Shown piece after piece: positions 1-6,892 of a stretch of 23,385 bases of DNA. Both the position numbers and the translations under genes were made by a program. Origin of the DNA: an uncultured Rhodanobacter sp. (lineage in GTDB: Bacteria; Pseudomonadota; Gammaproteobacteria; Xanthomonadales; Rhodanobacteraceae); contig CALCWL010000201.1 of NCBI GenBank assembly GCA_937906285.1, positions 1-23,385 of the forward strand. The letters run 5' to 3'. The notes beneath the pieces were generated by a model, which was given only the letters and a program-made list of their open reading frames with translations, had not been told where the DNA came from and did no database searches. Position 1 is the first letter of the stretch. Each line of letters starts with the position of its first letter.

Positions 1-113
1 ACCAGCTCGCGCAGGAAGATCTCCTTGTGCGAGTACAGCGAGTGGGTGACCAGGCGCAGGACCTGGGCAACTTCGGCTTCGAACTGGCGAGTTTCGGCGA
101 CAGGCGCATTCAT
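1..113 (-). CDS. htpG: Molecular chaperone HtpG (Hsp90), N-terminal fragment
   Basis: Only the first 37 or so codons lie in the window; the gene runs off the left edge on the minus strand. The translation reads MNAPVAETRQFEAEVAQVLR and continues with a segment containing THSLYSHKEIFLREL, the hallmark start of the HtpG ATP-binding domain (family: I/T-HSLYS-KEIFLREL-SNASDA). HtpG is a cytosolic ATP-dependent dimeric chaperone. An in-frame ATG 18 bases upstream (131) would add MELNPP. I prefer 113 because a GGAG sits at 126-129, about 12 bases upstream, while 131 has no ribosome-binding site at normal distance. The long leader carries a sigma32-like promoter (241-269). Family identity is confident despite the short length; the exact start is not. 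Confidence 0.9.
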   Translation of the reverse strand, partial: MNAPVAETRQFEAEVAQVLRLVTHSLYSHKEIFLREL

Positions 114-240
114 GGGCGGATTCAACTCCATGGCAAATGAAAATGGTGGGTCGTCGCCTCCTCGGGCATGACCGGCGGACCGACCCCGCACGATCCCCGC
201 ACCGGTGGAACCGGTCATGGAAACGCGACAACTGGGCCCG

Positions 241-269
241 AGATTCGGGCAGCCGGCCGCGGTTTCAAG
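241..269 (-). promoter_or_regulatory. Sigma32-like heat-shock promoter for htpG
   Basis: On the minus strand a perfect CTTGAAA (269-263) is followed after 14 bases by CCGAATCT (248-241). The known sigma32 pattern is CTTGAAA, 13-15 bases, CCCCATNT. The -35 is perfect and the -10 keeps CC, AT and the final T. The predicted start of transcription is near 233, giving htpG a leader of 100-120 bases. The position upstream of a canonical heat-shock gene supports the call; no expression evidence is available. Confidence 0.55.
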
Positions 270-282
270 ACCCGGCGGCCGA

Positions 283-288
283 TAAAAT
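283..288 (+). promoter_or_regulatory. Candidate -10 box of gluQ, leaderless spacing
   Basis: TAAAAT (283-288; five of six match TATAAT) ends six bases before the gluQ ATG at 295. Transcription would then begin at or next to the start codon. No Shine-Dalgarno sequence precedes the ATG, which agrees with a leaderless mRNA. No good -35 hexamer is visible at 16-18 bases, so the call is tentative. Confidence 0.35.
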
Positions 289-294
289 GACCCG

Positions 295-1161
295 ATGACC
301 TACCGCGGCCGCTTCGCCCCCTCGCCCACCGGACAACTGCATTTCGGCTCGCTGGTGGCCGCGGTGGGCAGCTGGCTGTGCGCCCGTCACGCCGGCGGCG
401 AATGGCTGGTGCGGATGGAGGATATCGACCCCCCGCGCGAGGTGCCCGGCGCCGCCGCCGACATCCTCGCCGCGCTGTCCGCGTTCGGTCTGGTGGCGGA
501 TGCCCCGGTGCTGTTCCAGTCGCAGCGCACCACTGCCTATGACGAGGCGTTCGCGGCGTTGCGCGCGGCCGACCTGGTGTTTCCCTGCACCTGCAGTCGC
601 AGCCAGCTCGCCGCCAGCGGCGGCATCCACCGCGACGGCCGCTGCATCGACGGCAGTCACGCCGATCGGGAGCCGGCGTGGCGGCTGCGCGTGAGCGATG
701 TCGATATCGGTTTCGACGACGCTCTGCTGGGGCCGCAACGCGAGCGGCTGCGCGAAACCGTCGGCGATTTCGTGATCCGCCGCGCCGACGGCTTCTATTC
801 CTACCAGCTCGCCTGCGTGGTGGACGACGCCTTCCAGCGCATCACCGAAGTGGTACGCGGCCAGGACCTGCTCGACTCGACCGCGCGGCAGATCTGGCTG
901 CAGCGCTGCCTGGGCTTTGCCACGCCGACGTATCGACACCTGCCTCTGGTGCGTGACAAGGCCGGCAACAAGCTGTCCAAATCCTCCCGCGCCTGGCCGC
1001 TGAACCCCGGCGAGCCCACGCCGGCGCTGCGTCGCGCCCTCGCTTTCCTCGGACAGGCGCTGCCGGACCGACCGGTGGATGCAGGCGCCCTGCTGGCCCA
1101 TGCGCTGGCCGGCTTCGACCCCGCTCGATTGCCGCATTGCAGCGGTAGTTCCCCCGACTGA
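295..1161 (+). CDS. gluQ: Glutamyl-Q tRNA(Asp) synthetase
   Basis: The enzyme activates glutamate and attaches it to queuosine at position 34 of tRNA(Asp), a cytosolic tRNA modification. The 288-residue protein is a truncated GluRS-like class I synthetase: a HIGH-type motif PSPTGQLHFGS at residues 9-19, a Cys98-x-Cys100...His112...Cys117 segment where the family's zinc site lies, and the KLSKS loop at 226-230. It lacks the anticodon-binding half of GluRS, and its length matches GluQRS (about 290-300). ATG 295 is the only sensible start; the nearby ATG at 287 hits a stop after two further codons. No ribosome-binding site is visible, so leaderless translation is possible. It diverges from htpG; many proteobacteria carry gluQ beside dksA instead. 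Confidence 0.95.
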   Translation: MTYRGRFAPSPTGQLHFGSLVAAVGSWLCARHAGGEWLVRMEDIDPPREVPGAAADILAALSAFGLVADAPVLFQSQRTTAYDEAFAALRAADLVFPCTCSRSQLAASGGIHRDGRCIDGSHADREPAWRLRVSDVDIGFDDALLGPQRERLRETVGDFVIRRADGFYSYQLACVVDDAFQRITEVVRGQDLLDSTARQIWLQRCLGFATPTYRHLPLVRDKAGNKLSKSSRAWPLNPGEPTPALRRALAFLGQALPDRPVDAGALLAHALAGFDPARLPHCSGSSPD

Positions 1162-1267
1162 TCGGCTATAACTGGACGGCCGTTCACGCCGTTTTGCACG
1201 AGCAGCGCAGGCGCGCGACAACGGCAACATCCGCGTGCTTGACTTGGGCAAACAGGAGATCGACGGC

Positions 1268-1947
1268 ATGACCCAGCGTACGGCTTTGGTTACCGGAGGA
1301 ACCGGCGGCATCGGCAGCGCCATCGTGCGCCACCTGGCGAAACAGGGTCACAGGGTCGCCACCAATTACCGCGACGAAGCCAAGGCCGGGGCCTGGCGCG
1401 AAGCGATGGCGCAGGAAGGCATCGAGGTGTGCACGGTGCGCGGCGATGTGTCCGATCCCGAATCGTGCGCGGCGATGGTGCGCGCGATCGAGGAGAAATG
1501 CGGCCCGGTGGACATCCTGGTCAACAACGCCGGCATTACCCGCGACACCACCTTCCACAAGATGAGCTATCAGCAGTGGACGGACGTGATCAACACCAAT
1601 CTCAACTCCTGCTTCAACGTCACCCGCGCGGTGATCGAGGGCATGCGCGCGCGCAAGTGGGGCCGCATCGTGCAGATCAGCTCGATCAACGGCCAGAAGG
1701 GCCAGCGCAGGAAAACGCCAAGTTCGGCATCACCGTCAACACCGTCTCGCCCGGCTACGTCGCCACCGACATGGTGATGGCCGTGCCGGCGGAAGTGCGC
1801 GCCAAGATCGAGGCGCAGATCCCGCTCGGCCGGCTCGGCAAACCGGAAGAAATCGCCCACGCCGTGGCCTTCCTCACCGGCGAGGAAACCGGCTGGATGA
1901 CCGGCGCCAACCTGGCGATCAATGGCGGCCAGTACATGGGCTGGTGA
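1268..1947 (+). pseudogene. phaB: Acetoacetyl-CoA reductase (PhaB/FabG-type SDR), broken by internal deletion
   Basis: The intact family reduces acetoacetyl-CoA with NADPH for polyhydroxybutyrate synthesis. The first frame, starting at ATG 1268 after AGGAG (1254-1258), has the TGGTGGIG cofactor loop, NNAGITRDTTFHKM and ISSINGQKGQ, typical of PhaB. At about 1703-1706 the homology jumps to another frame, which continues AQENAKFGITVNTVSPGY and ends INGGQYMGW at 1947. PhaB proteins normally have about 20 residues between these blocks, including the catalytic Tyr-x3-Lys. The simplest reading is a 61-bp deletion (20 codons plus one base). Neither frame can make an active reductase: the first runs out of frame to a stop at 1777. 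A sequencing or assembly error is the alternative, but a missing 61 bp is more than a simple indel. Confidence 0.85.
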
Positions 1948-1950
1948 AAG

Positions 1951-2034
1951 AGCAGGAGTGAGAGAAGAGGAGTGAGAAGTGAGCGAGGTGCCCCGGCTCT
2001 CTCTCTTTCCTCACTCCTCTGCACTCACTTCTCG
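1951..2034. repeat. Purine/pyrimidine inverted repeat between convergent genes
   Basis: A run of GAGTGAGAAG-type purine motifs (1955-1987) is followed by complementary CTCACTCCTCT-type pyrimidine motifs (2000-2033). AGAGGAGTGAG (1966-1976) pairs perfectly with CTCACTCCTCT (2010-2020). Alternatively GAGAAGTGAG (1974-1983) pairs with CTCACTTCTC (2024-2033). It lies between the converging phaB remnant and tcdA and overlaps the last codons of tcdA. It could act as a two-way transcription barrier, although no T-tract follows. Its low-complexity makeup suggests a dispersed repeat. Confidence 0.6.
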
Positions 2035-2819
2035 CCTTTCCCCAGCAGCTTCTCGATCACCTTGCCCACGGCCGCGAAGGCAAACGCGCCGGTGACGTGG
2101 GTGGCCGCGCCCAGACCGCCACCGCAGGCGAGGTTCAGCGAATCGCCGCCCGGCGGGCGCGTGCCGCAGACGGTGCCGTCCGGTTGCGGGTATTGCACGT
2201 TCTGCAGCGAATAGACGGCTGAAACGCCGAAGTAGCGATCCGGGTTGCGCGGGAAATTGAAGTCGGCACGGAGCTTCTTGCGGATCAGGCTGAACATCGC
2301 GTCGTGCTCGGTGCGCGAAAGGTCGCGCACGCGAATCTGGGTAGGGTCGGTGCGACCGCCGGCCGAGCCCACGCTGACGATCGGCAGCTTGCGCCGACGG
2401 CACCAGGCGATGGTTTCCAGCTTCACGCGGAACGCATCGCAGGCATCGAGCACTACGTCGTAGCCGCGATCGAGCAGCTCGTCCAGCGTGGCCGGGGTGA
2501 GGAAGCGTTCGATCGCCTCCAGCCGGATCGCCGGGTTGATCGCATGCGCGCGCGCCGCCATCACGCCCACCTTCGACTTGCCGTACTCGCCGTCCAGCGC
2601 ATGCAGTTGACGATTGGTGTTGGACACGCACACCTCGTCGGCGTCGATCAGGGTGAGCCGCCCCACCCCGCTGCGCGCCAGCGCCTCGACCGCCCACGAG
2701 CCGACACCGCCCACGCCGATCACGCAGACATGCTTCTGCGCGAGCGCACCCACGCTGCCCTGCCCGTACAGCCGCTCGACGCCGGCGAAGCGCTCGGAAG
2801 ATGTATCGGCTTCGCTCAT
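2025..2819 (-). CDS. tcdA: tRNA threonylcarbamoyladenosine dehydratase TcdA
   Basis: TcdA is an E1-like enzyme that uses ATP to cyclise t6A37 of ANN-decoding tRNAs to ct6A. The protein has the ThiF/MoeB-type nucleotide loop VIGVGGVGSWAVEALARSG (residues 33-51), LIDADEVCVSNTNRQ (58-71), and the later DACDAFRVKLETI and SVGSAGGRTDPT segments typical of TcdA/CsdL. From ATG 2819 it is 264 residues, close to the 268 of the E. coli protein. A longer in-frame start at 2885 adds 22 residues that do not resemble the family; no strong ribosome-binding site marks either start. It converges on the phaB remnant. The C-terminal codons run into the inverted repeat. Confidence 0.93.
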   Translation of the reverse strand: MSEADTSSERFAGVERLYGQGSVGALAQKHVCVIGVGGVGSWAVEALARSGVGRLTLIDADEVCVSNTNRQLHALDGEYGKSKVGVMAARAHAINPAIRLEAIERFLTPATLDELLDRGYDVVLDACDAFRVKLETIAWCRRRKLPIVSVGSAGGRTDPTQIRVRDLSRTEHDAMFSLIRKKLRADFNFPRNPDRYFGVSAVYSLQNVQYPQPDGTVCGTRPPGGDSLNLACGGGLGAATHVTGAFAFAAVGKVIEKLLGKGEK

Positions 2820-2960
2820 GGCGTGCGCGCCCGGACGGGCCACATGGAAGTGGTCATGTGATTTCACCTGCCGAAAAAACGCCATTTTATCGCGCCCGGC
2901 TTGGCTTCGCGGTAGCCACGCAGGCTATGCTTGCCTGCATCCTCGAAGTGGAGTCGGTCC

Positions 2961-3350
2961 ATGCGCGTTGCCCTGATGATCCTGCTCGGCCTGGTGATTG
3001 GCATCATCGGCACCGTCAACGTGATGAACGTGCTGAGCGAGCGCAACCCGATGCCCTCGGCGGTGATGCATACGCTGGGCTACCACGTAGGTGAATTGAA
3101 GGGGGCGATCAAGGCCAACCAGTGCGACGCAACGAAGATCCAGCACCACCTTGCCCGGCTCGAGTCCACCGCCAGCGACATCACGCCGGTGTTCGGCATG
3201 GACGTCAAGGATTTCGCCGATCACGCCAGCCAGTTGCAGGATCACCTGCACCAAGCCGTGGCGGCGGCCCCGACCACCTGCGCAGCCTTGGTCGCCGTGC
3301 TCAAGCCGGTGGGTGACAGCTGCAAGAGCTGCCACGAAAAATATCGCTGA
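2961..3350 (+). CDS. Small membrane-anchored c-type cytochrome, cytochrome c'/c556-like
   Basis: The 129-residue protein starts with a hydrophobic stretch (residues 4-25, VALMILLGLVIGIIGTVNVM) that is a signal or an uncleaved anchor. It continues as amphipathic helices and ends with a single haem-binding CKSCHEKYR at 121-129. A CxxCH at the extreme C-terminus after a helical bundle is the layout of the cytochrome c'/c556 family, so a periplasmic electron-transfer or gas-binding role is likely. Two further Cys (55 and 107) could form a disulfide. ATG 2961 follows GGAG (2950-2953) at 7 bases. The 3' end converges on the Mpo1-like gene with a 15-base gap. The haem motif is certain; the family placement is moderate. 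Confidence 0.85.
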   Translation: MRVALMILLGLVIGIIGTVNVMNVLSERNPMPSAVMHTLGYHVGELKGAIKANQCDATKIQHHLARLESTASDITPVFGMDVKDFADHASQLQDHLHQAVAAAPTTCAALVAVLKPVGDSCKSCHEKYR

Positions 3351-3365
3351 AATGCCTGCCGGGGC

Positions 3366-3668
3366 TCAAAAGCGGATCTTGCCGCGCAGCATCTGCGCGT
3401 ACATCACCCAGTCGCCGGCGAGGCTGTACAGCGGGTGCTTGAACGTGGCCGGGCGGTTCTTCTCGAACACGTAGTGGCCCAGCCAGGCGAAGCCGTAACC
3501 GGCCACCGGCATCAGCCACAGCCAGCGCCACTGACCCGTGACCAGTGCCAGCGCCAGCGCCGCGAGCACCAGCGTGCTGCCGATGAAATGCATTCGGCGG
3601 CAGCGGCGATTGGCGTGCTCGCCGAGATAAAACGGATAAAACTCGGCGAAACTGCGAAAGGTCGACAT
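3366..3668 (-). CDS. Mpo1-like (DUF962) membrane protein
   Basis: This 100-residue protein has the layout of the DUF962/Mpo1 (YGL010w) family: an N-terminal FRSFAEFYPFYLGEHANRRCRRMHFIG, two short hydrophobic segments (about residues 31-44 and 50-64), then GHYVFEKNRPATFKHPLYSL. Conserved His residues are at 18, 27, 65 and 78. The yeast member is an iron-dependent dioxygenase of 2-hydroxy fatty acids; bacterial functions are mostly untested. The start at 3668 has GGAG 7 bases upstream. It is the last gene of a minus-strand group with the oxidoreductase (45-base gap) and the hydrolase, which would fit lipid or xenobiotic metabolism, although that link is an inference. Confidence 0.85.
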   Translation of the reverse strand: MSTFRSFAEFYPFYLGEHANRRCRRMHFIGSTLVLAALALALVTGQWRWLWLMPVAGYGFAWLGHYVFEKNRPATFKHPLYSLAGDWVMYAQMLRGKIRF

Positions 3669-3713
3669 GCTGTTGCTCCGCGAGGCGGGTGCCCCGGTGG
3701 TGTCCGACCACAC

Positions 3714-4775
3714 CTACCAGGCGCGTTGATATTGCACCGGCGCGTCGATCGATGCACCCAGCTGCGCTGCCGCGCGGCGCGGGAAGTAGGGATCGCGCAG
3801 GCTCTCGCGGGCGATCAGCACCACGTCGGCGTCGCCATTGGCGACGATCTGCGCAGCCTGCTCCGCGCCGGTGATCAGGCCGACCGCGCCGGTGGCGATT
3901 CCGGCCTCGCGGCGGATTTGCGCCGCGAACGGCACCTGGTAGCCCGGCGCCAGCGGGATCTTCGCGTGCGGCAACAGGCCGCCGCTGGAGACGTCGATCA
4001 GGTCCACTCCCGAAGGCTTCAATAGGCGCGCCAGTTCCACGCTCTGCCCGATGTCCCAGCCGCCGACCTCCGCCCAGTCGGTGGCCGAGACGCGCAGCCA
4101 CAGCGGCAGTTCTGCCGGCCACACCTCGCGCACGGCGGCGACCACCTCGCGCACCAGACGGATGCGATTCTCGAGACTGCCGCCGTAGGCATCCTCGCGC
4201 CGGTTGCTCAAGGGTGAGAGGAACTGATGCAGCAGGTAGCCATGCGCCGCGTGCACCTCGATCAACTCGAAGCCCGCCGCCAGCGCGCGTTGCGCGGCGG
4301 CGCGAAAGTCCGCGATCACCGCCCGGATGCCGGCCTCGTCCAGTGCCTGTGGCGCCGGCCAGCCGGCAGCGAACGGCAAGGCCGAGGGCGCCACGGTGAG
4401 CCAGTCGCCCTGCCCGGCCGGCACCGGGCCATGTCCGTCCCACGGCCGCAGCGTGCTGGCCTTGCGCCCGGCATGCGCCAGCTGGATGCCGGCGATCGCG
4501 CCCTGCGCCTTGATGAAACGGGTAATCGGCTGCCAGGCCTGCAACTGGGTGTCGTTCCACAGGCCGGTGTCCTGCGGCGAGATGCGCCCCTGCGCGGACA
4601 CCGCCGAAGCCTCGGCGATCACCAGCGCCGCGCCGCCGACCGCGCGGCTGCCCAGGTGCACCAGGTGCCAGTCGTTGGGCACGCCGTCGGTGGCCGAGTA
4701 TTCGCACATCGGCGACACCACCATGCGGTTGCGCAAGGTCAGGCTGCGTTGGGCCAGCGGATCGAACAGGTTCAT
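3714..4775 (-). CDS. NADH:flavin oxidoreductase, old yellow enzyme family (YqjM/XenA type)
   Basis: An FMN-dependent ene-reductase with a TIM-barrel fold that reduces activated C=C bonds in the cytosol. The 353-residue protein begins MNLFDPLAQRSLTLRNRMVV. It carries SPMCEYSATDG with Cys24 and Tyr26, the Cys/Tyr pair of the thermophilic-like (YqjM/XenA) class. The substrate-anchoring His175-x2-His178 is in EVHAAHGYLLHQFLSP, followed by NRREDAYGGSLENR; LITGAEQA and ADVVLIARESLRDPYF form the C-terminal FMN-phosphate region. Start 4775 is chosen because family homology begins there; the frame stays open upstream to 4865 with unrelated sequence, and the ribosome-binding site is weak. It lies 52 bases downstream of the hydrolase and may be cotranscribed with it. 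The natural substrate cannot be read from the sequence. Confidence 0.93.
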   Translation of the reverse strand: MNLFDPLAQRSLTLRNRMVVSPMCEYSATDGVPNDWHLVHLGSRAVGGAALVIAEASAVSAQGRISPQDTGLWNDTQLQAWQPITRFIKAQGAIAGIQLAHAGRKASTLRPWDGHGPVPAGQGDWLTVAPSALPFAAGWPAPQALDEAGIRAVIADFRAAAQRALAAGFELIEVHAAHGYLLHQFLSPLSNRREDAYGGSLENRIRLVREVVAAVREVWPAELPLWLRVSATDWAEVGGWDIGQSVELARLLKPSGVDLIDVSSGGLLPHAKIPLAPGYQVPFAAQIRREAGIATGAVGLITGAEQAAQIVANGDADVVLIARESLRDPYFPRRAAAQLGASIDAPVQYQRAW

Positions 4776-4827
4776 GGGGAAATCCAGCGTCACGGAACGG
4801 TCGAGATGCAGACGACGGCGCCGGGAA

Positions 4828-5745
4828 TCAAGCCACCGTGTCGCCGCGCGCGACGAAGGTCGCATCCGCCTCGCCCAACCAGTCGGCGATGCGCGAGGCG
4901 ACCGGCGCCGGCGTCTTCATCCAGCCGAAATGGTCGGCCCGCGCACCGTCCAGGTCGTCGCGCGAGATCGTTTCCACGCGGCGCGCGCCCGGACCGAGCT
5001 TGCCCAGCAGCCATGCCAGCGAGGCCAGCGGACCGAGCCAGTCCTGCTGCAATCGCAGCGCCAGCACCGGCAGCTGCAGTGCAGCCAGCAAGCGCTCGAA
5101 ATCCTGCGTCATGCCGGCCACCGCGTAGCGGCCGCTGCGGCCGCTGCGCGCCCAGTCGGCGATCACGCCGCGCGCCTCGTTGCCGCCGAAACCGATCCGC
5201 CGCCCGGGCAGATGGCCGACCAGCGCAGCCAGCCACGGCGCCAGCGCATAAGCGGCACCAATCAGCCAGCCGTGCCGGAACCGCCGCCAGTACGGCGCGC
5301 CGCTGGCGACCAGCACCATGCCGGCGACATCGCGTGGATGCAGGCTGGCGTAAAGCAGTCCGAGCTGGCCGCCCAGGCTGTGGCCACCCAGCCAGCAACG
5401 CGCCTGCGGCCAGCGCTGGCGCACGGCTGCCATGCCGGCGGGCAGGTCGTCCTGCAACAACTGGCGATAACCCCAGTCGCAGCCGCGACCGGCGCGCCGG
5501 TCGCTGGAGCCGATGCCGCGCCATTCGTGCACCACCACGGCGACACCGGTCGCCGCCAGCGCCTGGGCCAACGGCAGGTAATGCCGCGCCGGCATGCCCA
5601 TGGCCGGCATCCAGTACAACAGCCGCCGCCAGCGGCCAGCCGGAAGCGCAGCCAGCAATTCGCAGCGCGCGCCATCGGCGGCGATGACCGGGACGAACAG
5701 CGGCTCGGCCGCGACGGGAACGTTCTGGTTGAGATGGTCGGGCAT
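4828..5745 (-). CDS. Alpha/beta hydrolase (COG4757-like)
   Basis: The 305-residue protein has the serine-hydrolase core: strand VAVVVHEWRGIGSSD (68-82), nucleophile elbow GGHSLGG (120-126) with Ser123, and a likely catalytic His272 in ADHFGWMK. The region around residues 155-215 is rich in aromatic and hydrophobic residues and probably forms a lid. No signal peptide is seen. The overall pattern (WMPAMGMPARHY, WRGIGSS, GHSLGGQLG, DHFGWM) fits the uncharacterised COG4757 predicted hydrolases. Substrate is unknown. No clear ribosome-binding site precedes the ATG at 5745. The cold-shock terminator lies just upstream (5779-5809), so the gene needs its own promoter in a gap of about 30 bases or read-through. 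Confidence 0.88.
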   Translation of the reverse strand: MPDHLNQNVPVAAEPLFVPVIAADGARCELLAALPAGRWRRLLYWMPAMGMPARHYLPLAQALAATGVAVVVHEWRGIGSSDRRAGRGCDWGYRQLLQDDLPAGMAAVRQRWPQARCWLGGHSLGGQLGLLYASLHPRDVAGMVLVASGAPYWRRFRHGWLIGAAYALAPWLAALVGHLPGRRIGFGGNEARGVIADWARSGRSGRYAVAGMTQDFERLLAALQLPVLALRLQQDWLGPLASLAWLLGKLGPGARRVETISRDDLDGARADHFGWMKTPAPVASRIADWLGEADATFVARGDTVA

Positions 5746-5778
5746 GGCGACAGGCTAGCGACTTGTCCTCGCCACTAC

Positions 5779-5809
5779 AAAAAAAGAGGCCGGCTCGCGC
5801 CGGCCTCTT
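5779..5809 (-). terminator. Rho-independent terminator of the cold-shock gene
   Basis: On the minus strand an 11-bp perfect stem (AAGAGGCCGGC with GCCGGCCTCTT, 5784-5794 and 5799-5809) closes a GCGA tetraloop. It is followed by seven T residues (5785-5779). It lies 23 bases past the stop codon of the cold-shock gene. Confidence 0.92.
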
Positions 5810-5831
5810 CACGCTGACTGCGCCACCGCGA

Positions 5832-6041
5832 TCAGACGGGGGTGACGTCTTCGGCCTGCAGGCCCTTCTGACCGTCGACCACCTTGAAGGTGACCTTCTG
5901 CCCTTCCTGCAGGCTCTTGAATCCCGAACCAGTGATGGCGCGGAAATGCACGAACACGTCGGGGCCGCTCTCACGGCTGATGAAGCCGAAACCCTTCGCG
6001 TCGTTGAACCACTTGACTGTACCCGTTTCACGATCCGACAT
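5832..6041 (-). CDS. cspA: Cold-shock protein, CspA family
   Basis: A single-domain nucleic-acid chaperone of 69 residues with an OB fold. It carries WFNDAKGFGFIS with RNP1 (KGFGFI, 16-21) and DVFVHF with RNP2 (28-33), then the usual acidic turn and a VVDGQKGLQAEDV C-terminus. The length equals that of the family. It is cytosolic, binds single-stranded RNA/DNA and resolves RNA structure. The gene is monocistronic, with its own strong terminator and a gene-free upstream region that probably holds a long structured leader, as in other csp genes. Whether it is induced by cold or expressed constitutively cannot be told. Confidence 0.95.
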   Translation of the reverse strand: MSDRETGTVKWFNDAKGFGFISRESGPDVFVHFRAITGSGFKSLQEGQKVTFKVVDGQKGLQAEDVTPV

Positions 6042-6189
6042 GACTCACACTCCGATCCAATCCAGACTCTATCGACTAACCGGCCACAGGGGGCCGACGG
6101 TTTACTGAGCATGCCAAGGTCGGGTGCAACAGACGGATTCAGGAAATCCCCAGTGGGCACTCACGCCGCCAAGCAGACGCAGCGATTCA

Positions 6190-6226
6190 AGCATAACGGA
6201 TTTTTGGAAGAAAAGTGATTTGTCAA
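6190..6226 (-). promoter_or_regulatory. Candidate promoter of the cold-shock gene
   Basis: The minus strand has a perfect TTGACA (6226-6221) in a locally AT-rich stretch. Possible -10 boxes are AAAAAT (6205-6200, spacing 15) or TATGCT (6195-6190, spacing 25, too long unless used with another -35). The predicted leader is about 150 bases, normal for csp mRNAs. The -35 is good and the -10 uncertain. Confidence 0.35.
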
Positions 6227-6308
6227 GCGGCTTGTCACGACAGCGGTCGCGGCGGCCGAAATCCGTCGCCGATCCGCGCCCCTCACGGGGCCGGGGCGGG
6301 TTCGCCGG

Positions 6309-6324
6309 CGGCCGGCGCCGGCCG
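6309..6324. repeat. 16-bp perfect GC-only palindrome
   Basis: CGGCCGGCGCCGGCCG is its own reverse complement. It sits in the gap of about 400 bases (6042-6436) between the cold-shock gene and the lipoprotein gene, next to a smaller hairpin GCCCC-TCAC-GGGGC at about 6278-6291. Apart from these and the candidate promoter I see nothing coding in that gap. Confidence 0.5.
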
Positions 6325-6436
6325 ATCCCGCCGCGCGGGCTTCAGGTTTTCTTTACTTCACTTGCGGTTTAGTTGATGCGTTCGACCTCCCGCCAGACCC
6401 GGTGCTTGCGGCCGGTCCCATGCACAGGAGAGCATC

Positions 6437-6883
6437 ATGACCACCCCGTTCCGCCTGGCTCTGGCTGCCACGGCCGCCACCTTGCTTGTCGCCGGCTGCG
6501 CCGGCAAAACCGAGACTCGCCCGGCACCAGCCACCTCCCGCACCACCACCCGCTCGACTGCGCCATCGGCGCCTGCCCCACGCTCCAGCCGCCACGCCGC
6601 CGCCCCCAGCGATACGAACCTGCCGGAACAGACCGGCATCCCCGCCTGCGACGACTACCTGTCCAGCTACCTCGCCTGCCACCGGGCAGCCGGCATCTTC
6701 TCGGCCGAACAGCTGCCGCTGCGCTACGAGGCGATGCGCACCAACCTGCTGCGCGACTCGCAGGACCCGGATGTCCGTCCGCAACTGGCCGAGCGCTGCA
6801 ACTCGCTGGCGCGCAGCCTGCGCGAGGCGCTGCATGGCAAGTCCTGCAGCCCCAACCCGGCCCCGGCGGGCAGCACGCCGTAG
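6437..6883 (+). CDS. Putative lipoprotein with CX9C-type cysteine pairs
   Basis: The 148-residue protein has a short signal sequence ending in the lipobox LVAGC, so Cys21 would be lipidated. A Thr/Pro/Ala-rich linker (about 24-60) leads to a helical domain with Cys71-x9-Cys81 (CDDYLSSYLAC) and a second pair in the segments AERCNSL and KSCSPN. Four cysteines in two helices suggest a disulfide-pinned helical hairpin in the periplasm. AGGAGA stands about 7 bases before ATG 6437. It converges on ycaQ with a 9-base gap. No function can be assigned; the signal and cysteine pattern are direct observations. Confidence 0.8.
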   Translation: MTTPFRLALAATAATLLVAGCAGKTETRPAPATSRTTTRSTAPSAPAPRSSRHAAAPSDTNLPEQTGIPACDDYLSSYLACHRAAGIFSAEQLPLRYEAMRTNLLRDSQDPDVRPQLAERCNSLARSLREALHGKSCSPNPAPAGSTP

Positions 6884-6892
6884 GCAGGGCGC

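Noticed and set aside
6309..6324. 16-bp GC palindrome as a recombination or replication site
   Set aside because: It is a nested set of GGCC/GGCGCC units, likely by chance in such GC-rich sequence; no second site or recombinase gene nearby.
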